This document shows positions 24,644 to 30,358 of a stretch of 30,358 nt of DNA, one piece after another; within the stretch, counting starts at the first letter, position 1; each line of letters starts with the position of its first letter. This stretch comes from Spongiibacteraceae bacterium UBA5047 (GTDB lineage: Bacteria; Pseudomonadota; Gammaproteobacteria; Pseudomonadales; Spongiibacteraceae), in assembly GCA_002415025.1 (NCBI GenBank), contig DIBR01000004.1:34229-64586 (forward strand). The letters are read 5' to 3'. The notes under the pieces are model-generated. The model ran no database searches, was not told the origin of the DNA, and saw only the letters and a list, made by a program, of their open reading frames with translations. The translations under genes were made by a program, and so were the position numbers.

Positions 24644-25102
24644 TTAGCGAATTGGCTCTAACACTACCACAGGAATCTGTCGTTCAGTTGCCGCCTGATA
24701 ATCCGTATAGGGCGCGTAGTAATCCACCATCTTTTGCCACAGTGCTTCGCGCTCGGCGCCTTCGGCAACCCGTGCTGTTGCCTTCATTTCCTTGTTCGCT
24801 ACCTTGATACGAACGTTGGGTTCGTCTGCAAGATTCAGATACCAGGCCGGGTGAGCCGGCGCGCCGCCTTTGGAGGCGATGACGCAGTAGCCACCGGTGT
24901 CGGTGGGGCGGTATATCAGCGGCAGGCTTAGGGTCTTGCCTGATTTTCGTCCTGTTGTGCGCAGCAGCAGGGTTGTCAGCATTCCCTTGCCGCCGCCCAG
25001 AGCCGCATCCCAGAGGTGGGCCGCGTCGCCGTCGCGCTCGTAGAGCTCAACGTGATCTTTAATCCATTTTGGAAGTGAGTCAGCGAGTACGGTATCGGTC
25101 AT
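24644..25102 (-). CDS. Deazaflavin-dependent nitroreductase (Ddn) family protein
   Basis: This 152-residue protein belongs to the split-barrel Ddn/PF04075 family, many of whose members use coenzyme F420 (others may use FMN). The N-terminal helix is followed by LLLRTTGRKSGKTLSLPLIY, the F420 phosphate-contact pattern, then YCVIASKGGAPAHPAWYLNL, the family signature. AGGAG lies 7 bases before the ATG. Substrate and reaction are unknown; members reduce nitro-aromatic or quinone compounds. It is probably a single gene, convergent with recQ. The neighbouring LLM-class gene is the only other hint of F420 use in the window; no F420 biosynthesis gene is present here. Confidence 0.88.
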   Translation of the reverse strand: MTDTVLADSLPKWIKDHVELYERDGDAAHLWDAALGGGKGMLTTLLLRTTGRKSGKTLSLPLIYRPTDTGGYCVIASKGGAPAHPAWYLNLADEPNVRIKVANKEMKATARVAEGAEREALWQKMVDYYAPYTDYQAATERQIPVVVLEPIR

Positions 25103-25187
25103 TGTTCTGGCTCCTTGTCAATTGGCTTGCAGCGAGCCTATCAGAAGGGCGCTGCATGAACGGGGTCAAAGCCTGTCAATTTTCACG

Positions 25188-27617
25188 TCAGGGACAGAGG
25201 CTGTCGGTACCGACAATGGTAAAGCTGTTTGAAATCGTCTCGTAGGCGCTGGCCTCTTGTGCGAGCAAACCTCTGGACGCGCCGGCCACCCGCAAACGGT
25301 AGGTTCCTGTTGGTGTATTGGCAGGAATGGTCCAGCTCACCAGCCCGGTACCGCCACCGCTGAATTGGGGGCGCTCCTGAGCAACCGGCGCCTGGATCAG
25401 CGGTTTCCATTCATACAACAACTCCGGTGTGCGGTCTTCTTCAATCACTTGCCATTCGCCGCTGGGCAACTCCTTTTCCACATAGACATAGCTTTCCTGA
25501 ATGCGCAGATCATTGCCGGGATGGCCGACGACAAATTCAGCTTCCAGCACTTCACCGGCTGTGATTGAACTGGGTGGCTGTGTCACAGCGGTGCCGGGGC
25601 CGCCGGCCGGATGGGGAGTTTCCTGTGGGCCGGCAAACAGAGTGAGATCAAGGCGCGCGCCGGGATTCGGAGGCGCTGCGGGCGCAATATTATCGCGCAT
25701 GGCGCGTGCCAGCTTGAGTGATTCCTGCGCAACTGCGGCCTGCGTCCACGGGCCGTAAAGTGTCGAGGCACCCTCGTATTGTTGGGACGAATACTCTTCA
25801 CGCGTGGTCAGGTAATGCACGTAGTCGTTTACCAGACCGGCAATCACGATGGTGTCGATTCCCACCGGGGCCAGCTCTTCAAGCAGCAGTGACCGAATGC
25901 GTCTGGCCGACATGGTGGTGACTTCCCACGGCAGGCCTAGCAAGGCGAAATTACCCACGCGAAACAGTTGAAAGGGCAGTACGGAGCCGCCACGAGGCAA
26001 AAGCAGGGGCTTCTCTGCCTGACAGGAAAAGTCGCCCAGAACCGGAGGTAGGGCCTGCGCGTTACACATGACAGTGGCCGACAGAAACTGCCCCGGAATA
26101 CTGTCTTTTGGCCAGCTGCCGGGGAAACCGCTCAAGCGCGAGCCGCTCAGGGCGGCAATATCGGTTTGTGCGGCTTCGAGTAAGGCGGGGTCGTCATCGC
26201 AGGTTAAGCCTTCCTGAGTCGGTCCGGGGCCATCTTCGGCACCCGCGCCAAACGAGGTGCCGAGAATACCGTCACAGGTTTTTTTCACGGCCTCATCCAG
26301 TTCCGGCGGATGCTGGAGGCTGTCGAGAACGGTCGCGTCGTCAACGGTGATGTCGGTAATCGGAATGCGCAGGAATTGGTAATCAACGGGGCCTGTGACT
26401 GTTGTACCAGTGCCGTAGAGCTCGATGGCACGGGCGAGTTGCTTGATGCCGGATATTGCATTGGAATCGAAATCGTTCTCGCCGCCGCCGCGCTTCGGGC
26501 TGGGGTAGGGAAATTCCTCAACGGCAATATTGGGCGAGGCGTCGCCCTCATCGGCTTGGGCAAAGGCGCTCACAAAGGTGCCCTGGGCCGGGTCGGCGCG
26601 ATAGTCGGTGCCCATCAGGCGCTCAAAGCCCAGAGAGGCATAGCCTTTTACATCGCCGCTGACAAAGTGCTGCGCCGGGCCAATAACGGTGGGGTGCACA
26701 CCAAACCAGTTAATCAGGCCGGCCGCTTTGCCATTGTTGCGTTTGAGTTCCAACTGCACCATGCGCTTGTTGACCTGAGTTTCCTCGTTGCGCGAGTTCA
26801 GGAACTGATTGCGTTCGGCGGCGGTATTTTGGGCATAGGCCGGTTTTGACCGGTTGATGTTGGCGTTCAGAAGCTCGCCAGATGAGAGTGCAATGCTGGC
26901 GGGTTCCGGGTTGGCAACAAGATTGGCGTGCGCGCGGGATATAGCACCAAAGATACCACTGACGATAACAGCCTCACCATTGCCGACGCCGGCAAGGCCT
27001 TCACCGGGGTCAGAGTGCGTGTGCGTGACCGACAACATGACATTGTTGCCATTGTAGAGATCCTTCAGGGCTTCGTCGGCGGCAATTTCTGCCAGTACGG
27101 CGTTGCGCATTGATGCGCTCATAAGCCCCGTGTCTACGGAAACAAACATCACCCGTTTGTCATTACAAGGCGAGGCAATGGCAAAGGCGCGAGCATACAC
27201 GCGCGAGTGCAGGCCGCTGAATACCTGTTGGGGGTTAACCCAGGCGAGACTGGCAGTATCGGCAATCGGCGCTGTGATGTCGTGCAGGCCAGTGCCTACC
27301 AGATACTCGGTATTGCTGGTGCACTGCGCGGCGCTGCCCAGAGGTGTGCTCACCACCACCTCAAGTTTGCCGGGCGCATCCAGCTCGTTTCCTACTGCCC
27401 GGCGCGGATCATTCACCACACATTGAACGGCGGGCTCGTCGATAAATCGCGGGTCTAGCGGTGGCGGTACAACCGGCGGTTGCACAACGGGTGGCGGTGC
27501 AACCGGGGGCGGTGGGCTTGGCTGAGCGGCGCTTGCGCTACTGTTGCTACTGCTGGCTTTACAGCCGCTGAGTATCAGGCTAAAGAGAATCAAAGCTGCG
27601 TATCGAAGCAAAACCAT
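25188..27617 (-). CDS. Neutral/alkaline ceramidase, lipoprotein form
   Basis: This 809-residue neutral ceramidase (Pfam Ceramidase_alk) splits ceramide into sphingosine and fatty acid. A lipoprotein signal (LILFSLILSGC, Cys 19) and a Pro-rich linker (PPPPVAPPPVVQPPVVPPP) tether it outside the cytoplasmic membrane. The zinc-site region includes HTHSDPG (H199, H201) and WFGVHPT (H308). The nucleophile is S361 in DEGDASPN, a variant of the usual GDVSPN. The diagnostic YEGASTLYGPWT is present, and a C-terminal immunoglobulin-like domain ends the protein. Length is slightly above the ~650-residue P. aeruginosa enzyme, owing to the linker and inserts. A weak AGGTG lies before the ATG. It is not linked to the genes beside it; a role in using eukaryotic lipids is inference. 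Confidence 0.92.
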   Translation of the reverse strand: MVLLRYAALILFSLILSGCKASSSNSSASAAQPSPPPPVAPPPVVQPPVVPPPLDPRFIDEPAVQCVVNDPRRAVGNELDAPGKLEVVVSTPLGSAAQCTSNTEYLVGTGLHDITAPIADTASLAWVNPQQVFSGLHSRVYARAFAIASPCNDKRVMFVSVDTGLMSASMRNAVLAEIAADEALKDLYNGNNVMLSVTHTHSDPGEGLAGVGNGEAVIVSGIFGAISRAHANLVANPEPASIALSSGELLNANINRSKPAYAQNTAAERNQFLNSRNEETQVNKRMVQLELKRNNGKAAGLINWFGVHPTVIGPAQHFVSGDVKGYASLGFERLMGTDYRADPAQGTFVSAFAQADEGDASPNIAVEEFPYPSPKRGGGENDFDSNAISGIKQLARAIELYGTGTTVTGPVDYQFLRIPITDITVDDATVLDSLQHPPELDEAVKKTCDGILGTSFGAGAEDGPGPTQEGLTCDDDPALLEAAQTDIAALSGSRLSGFPGSWPKDSIPGQFLSATVMCNAQALPPVLGDFSCQAEKPLLLPRGGSVLPFQLFRVGNFALLGLPWEVTTMSARRIRSLLLEELAPVGIDTIVIAGLVNDYVHYLTTREEYSSQQYEGASTLYGPWTQAAVAQESLKLARAMRDNIAPAAPPNPGARLDLTLFAGPQETPHPAGGPGTAVTQPPSSITAGEVLEAEFVVGHPGNDLRIQESYVYVEKELPSGEWQVIEEDRTPELLYEWKPLIQAPVAQERPQFSGGGTGLVSWTIPANTPTGTYRLRVAGASRGLLAQEASAYETISNSFTIVGTDSLCP

Positions 27618-27738
27618 ACTGCCACACCTGGGTTGTCTGTAGTAAGCGATGAGTTGCGGGTTAAATGTGCAAGCGCAGTATAGCCCAAGTCCGGTCTTGG
27701 CAGGGGATGCAGGTGTCAGATGTCGTGCCAGTCAATGG

Positions 27739-27773
27739 ATAGGAATTATAGATCGATGCGATAGTTTTAATAG
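27739..27773. promoter_or_regulatory. OxyR-like pattern upstream of katG
   Basis: ATAG tetranucleotides occur at 27739, 27748, 27761 and 27770. The first and third are exactly 22 bases apart, the distance between half-sites of an OxyR tetramer box (ATAG-N7-CTAT). The partner CTAT blocks are degraded or absent. It lies just upstream of a possible katG -35 box, where an OxyR activator would bind. Confidence 0.35.
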
Positions 27774-27783
27774 AATATACAAT

Positions 27784-27810
27784 TTGGTGAGAAGCACCTT
27801 ATTGTATAGC
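27784..27810 (+). promoter_or_regulatory. Possible katG promoter
   Basis: TTGGTG and TATAGC are 15 bases apart, about 33 bases before the ATG. The spacing is short and the boxes imperfect, as is common for activator-dependent promoters. Confidence 0.3.
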
Positions 27811-27842
27811 GGTAACCAGCCAACTCCGAGGGGATCGCTCCC

Positions 27843-30068
27843 ATGTTAAAAAAAGCAAACCCGTTACTGCTCGCCGTAGCAGTGGGGCTATCATCATTTA
27901 CAGCAAGCACCTTCGTCAACGCTGCAGACAAGGCCAATACAAACCAGGACTGGTGGCCAGAAATGCTGGATTTGCAGCCCTTGCGCCAGCACGACGTTGC
28001 GTCCAATCCTCTGGGCGCCGACTTTAACTATGCAGACGCGTTTAAAACGCTCGATCTTGATGCCGTGAAAAAGGACATCGAGGCCCTGATGACAAGCTCT
28101 CAGGATTGGTGGCCCGCAGACTATGGTCACTACGGTCCGTTCTTTATTCGTATGGCCTGGCACAGTGCCGGTACCTACCGTGAGCATGATGGGCGCGGCG
28201 GTGCGGGCGGTGGTCAGCAGCGCTTTGAGCCGCTGAACAGCTGGCCGGATAACGTTAATCTCGATAAGGCGCGGCGCTTGCTGTGGCCGGTTAAACAAAA
28301 ATACGGCAACGCCTTGTCGTGGGCTGATCTGATGGTTCTCACCGGCAATGTGGCGATGGAATCCATGGGTTTTAAAACCTTTGGTTTCGCCGGTGGCCGG
28401 GTCGACGACTGGGAGCCTGATACGGTGTACTGGGGGCCGGAGAAAAAATGGCTTGCCGACAAGCGCCACCATGGCGACAGAAAACTGAAAAAGCCGCTGG
28501 CCGCGGTGCAAATGGGTTTGATTTACGTCAACCCGGAAGGCCCGAACGGCAAACCCGACCCTCTGGCTGCAGCCAAGGATATTCGTCAGACTTTTGGCCA
28601 CATGGCCATGAACGACGAAGAAACGGTTGCGTTGATAGCCGGTGGGCATACCTTTGGTAAAGCGCACGGTGCGCACAAGCCTGATGACTGTGTTAAAGAG
28701 TCTCCTGCAGCAGCAGGCGTTGAAGAACAGGGTTTTGGCTGGAAGAACACCTGTGGCAAAGGCAACGCTGAAGACACGGTAACCAGCGGTCTGGAAGGCG
28801 CCTGGACATCCAGCCCGGCGCAGTGGACAAGCCAATACCTGGACAATCTATTCCGGTTTGAATGGGTTCAATCAAAAAGCCCGGCAGGTGCGACCCAGTG
28901 GATTCCGAAAAATGGGGATGCAGCAGGTCTTGTTCCCGATGCCCATGATCCCTCCAAGCGTCATGCGCCGATTATGTTCACAACAGATTTGTCGCTGAAA
29001 TTTGACCCCGCGTATCGGGAAATTGCCAAACGCTTTCAGGAAAACCCGGACGCCTTCGAACTCGCTTTTGCCAAAGCCTGGTTCAAACTGACTCACCGGG
29101 ATATGGGGCCGCGTGCGCGCTACCTCGGCGACCAGGTGCCTGAAGAAAAGCTGATTTGGCAAGACCCGATTCCTGAAGTTGACCACAAACTTGTGGGCAA
29201 GCGTGATATCAACAAGCTGAAGTCAAAAATTCTTGAATCAGGCCTTACCGTGCCCGAGTTGGTGAGAACTGCCTGGGCCTCAGCGTCCAGTTTTCGCGGC
29301 ACCGATATGCGTGGCGGTGCCAACGGCGCACGCATCCGTCTGGCGCCTCAAAAAGACTGGCCGGCGAACAACCCGGACGAGCTGGCTAAGGTGCTCGCAA
29401 TGCTGGAGAGTATTCGCAAGGATTTTAATGATTCCAAGTGGGGCAGTACCCGTATTTCACTGGCTGACATGATTGTTCTGGGTGGCGCTGCGGCAATCGA
29501 GAAAGCAGCCAAAGATGCAGGTCAGGATATTGAGGTTCCCTTTCATCCGGGCCGGATGGACGCCGTGCAGGAGCAGACGGATGTTAAGGCCTTTGCAGTA
29601 CTCGAACCGAGCGCAGACGGATTTCGAAATTACTTCAGCGACAAGGCTGCGCATTCTCCCGCAGAGCAGTTGGTAGATAAAGCTAACCTGCTGACCCTGA
29701 GTGTTCCCGAAATGACCGTGTTAGTGGGCGGTATGCGTGCGCTGAATGCGAATGCCGACGAGTCATCGCACGGCGTTTTGACAACGCGCCCCGGCACCTT
29801 GAGCAATGACTTTTTCGTGAACTTGCTGGATATGTCGACCCGTTGGTCAAAAGCCACAAAACCGGATGGTTTCTATACCGGCTATGACCGCGTTAGTGGC
29901 GAACTGAAATGGACCGCGACTCCCGTTGATTTGATCTTTGGTTCCAACTCCGAGTTGCGTGCCGTTGCCGAGGCTTATGCCGTCAGCGACGCGGGGGAAA
30001 AGTTTGTGCAGGACTTTGTCGCCGCCTGGACCAAGGTGATGACGCTGGATCGCTTCGACCTTCGCTGA
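27843..30068 (+). CDS. katG: Catalase-peroxidase KatG with signal peptide
   Basis: This 741-residue bifunctional haem catalase-peroxidase has two halves, the N-terminal one active. The distal set R103, W106 and H107 is in FIRMAWHSAG. The Met-Tyr-Trp adduct needed for catalase activity is present: W106, Y228 (GLIYVNPEG) and M254 (FGHMAMNDEE), each one residue before its M. tuberculosis counterpart. The proximal His is H269 in AGGHTFGKAHG. The switch Arg region reads MGPRARYLG. The N-terminal 27 residues (MLKKANPLLLAVAVGLSSF, then FVNA^ADK) form a Sec signal, as in periplasmic KatP-type enzymes. GAGGGG precedes the ATG. A clean terminator follows the stop. It removes H2O2 in the periplasm. Confidence 0.98.
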   Translation: MLKKANPLLLAVAVGLSSFTASTFVNAADKANTNQDWWPEMLDLQPLRQHDVASNPLGADFNYADAFKTLDLDAVKKDIEALMTSSQDWWPADYGHYGPFFIRMAWHSAGTYREHDGRGGAGGGQQRFEPLNSWPDNVNLDKARRLLWPVKQKYGNALSWADLMVLTGNVAMESMGFKTFGFAGGRVDDWEPDTVYWGPEKKWLADKRHHGDRKLKKPLAAVQMGLIYVNPEGPNGKPDPLAAAKDIRQTFGHMAMNDEETVALIAGGHTFGKAHGAHKPDDCVKESPAAAGVEEQGFGWKNTCGKGNAEDTVTSGLEGAWTSSPAQWTSQYLDNLFRFEWVQSKSPAGATQWIPKNGDAAGLVPDAHDPSKRHAPIMFTTDLSLKFDPAYREIAKRFQENPDAFELAFAKAWFKLTHRDMGPRARYLGDQVPEEKLIWQDPIPEVDHKLVGKRDINKLKSKILESGLTVPELVRTAWASASSFRGTDMRGGANGARIRLAPQKDWPANNPDELAKVLAMLESIRKDFNDSKWGSTRISLADMIVLGGAAAIEKAAKDAGQDIEVPFHPGRMDAVQEQTDVKAFAVLEPSADGFRNYFSDKAAHSPAEQLVDKANLLTLSVPEMTVLVGGMRALNANADESSHGVLTTRPGTLSNDFFVNLLDMSTRWSKATKPDGFYTGYDRVSGELKWTATPVDLIFGSNSELRAVAEAYAVSDAGEKFVQDFVAAWTKVMTLDRFDLR

Positions 30069-30091
30069 GTTGGCTTTGCAGCAATACCTTT

Positions 30092-30126
30092 GCCGCTGCG
30101 TACTTCGGTACGCGGCGGCTTTTTTT
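30092..30126 (+). terminator. Strong Rho-independent terminator of katG
   Basis: A 12-bp stem GCCGCTGCGTAC / GTACGCGGCGGC (one T-G wobble) is closed by the stable TTCG tetraloop and followed by seven T residues. It starts 24 bases after the katG stop. Confidence 0.93.
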
Positions 30127-30166
30127 GGTTTTTCGTAAATACAGGTGAACAGGCTATTGCCGTATG

Positions 30167-30249
30167 CTGTGGGAGCGTGCCCTGCACGCGAATCAGAAGT
30201 GGCCCGATCGGCTTTATCCGCTTGCAGGGCAACATAGAATCTCCCACAG
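30167..30249. repeat. Nested inverted repeat (83 bases)
   Basis: Outer arms CTGTGGGAG (30167-30175) and CTCCCACAG (30241-30249) are perfect. Inner arms TGCCCTGCA (30178-30186) and TGCAGGGCA (30223-30231) are also perfect. A short stem GCGTGC-CCT-GCACGC overlaps the left inner arm, so two folds compete. The structure resembles repeated palindromic elements of pseudomonads. There is no coding potential in it. Confidence 0.65.
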
Positions 30250-30278
30250 GTGCGAGCGGTTGCTGCTGAACAGGATTC

Positions 30279-30309
30279 GTAGGCCTGATTAAGCGCAGCG
30301 TATCAGGCA
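30279..30309 (+). repeat. REP-type palindrome, copy E
   Basis: It has head GTAG and stem GCCTGAT / ATCAGGC around the AAGCGCAGCG-type centre shared with copy D. The stem bases differ from other copies on both sides, so pairing is kept by compensatory change. Confidence 0.7.
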
Positions 30310-30318
30310 GTTCTGCGA

Positions 30319-30349
30319 TGCCCGCAACGCTGCGCTTATACGGGCCTAC
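30319..30349 (-). repeat. REP-type palindrome, copy F
   Basis: Read on the minus strand it begins GTAGGCCCG and carries the AAGCGCAGCG centre. It faces copy E across nine bases, giving an inverted REP pair (BIME) behind the katG terminator. Confidence 0.7.
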
Positions 30350-30358
30350 GGTGAAAAA

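Noticed and set aside
25162..25202. GGGGTCAAAG followed by a weak GCCTGTC/GACAG-GGC hairpin, considered as a decayed transposase palindrome or terminator
   Set aside because: Only seven bases match the palindrome arm, the stem has a bulge and a 15-base loop, and no T-run follows on the minus strand.
27894..28835. A 313-codon minus-strand open frame
   Set aside because: It lies entirely opposite katG and has no family features.

Overview
The window looks like the chromosome of an aerobic, probably marine, gammaproteobacterium. The evidence is a YaiL/DUF2058 protein, an NhaP2-type antiporter, a large RecQ, a TonB-dependent receptor, many acyl-CoA enzymes, and E. coli-like REP sequences that start with GTAG. 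A relative of the Cellvibrionales/Spongiibacterales is my guess; nothing here fixes the taxon. There are 21 protein genes, one of them cut by the left edge, and no rRNA, tRNA or CRISPR array that I can see.

Left part (1-7.1 kb): the C-terminal part of an acyl-CoA dehydrogenase ends in a REP sequence and an intrinsic terminator. Then come a DUF502 membrane protein, a short-chain dehydrogenase, a REP-associated (IS200-like, HUH) transposase bracketed by two near-identical palindromes, an LLM-class oxidoreductase, a lipoprotein with a transglutaminase-like fold plus TPRs, and an NhaP2 K+/H+ antiporter.

Centre (7.4-21.6 kb): a divergent catabolic island. Leftward run an acyl-CoA synthetase, a nitronate-monooxygenase-like flavoprotein, a TonB-dependent receptor and an SCP2-type thiolase. 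Rightward run a carotenoid-cleavage-type dioxygenase, a second thiolase with altered active-site residues, a lipocalin-like protein, a secreted CocE/S15-type hydrolase, a PaaN-type aldehyde dehydrogenase and a tandem-duplicated HxlR regulator. Three junctions overlap by one base (TAATG or TGATG). The two arms share a 196-bp control region with an inverted repeat. My reading, which is inference, is a self-contained pathway: a hydrophobic polyene or stilbene-like substrate is imported, cleaved to an aldehyde, oxidised to an acid, activated with CoA and thiolysed. This is the best candidate for an undescribed system in the window.

Right part (21.7-30.4 kb): a DUF2058 protein, recQ, a cluster of three REP sequences between convergent genes, a Ddn-type (deazaflavin) protein, a lipoprotein neutral ceramidase, and a katG with a signal peptide. 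katG has an OxyR-like upstream pattern and a very strong terminator. The window ends in a nested inverted repeat and an inverted REP pair.
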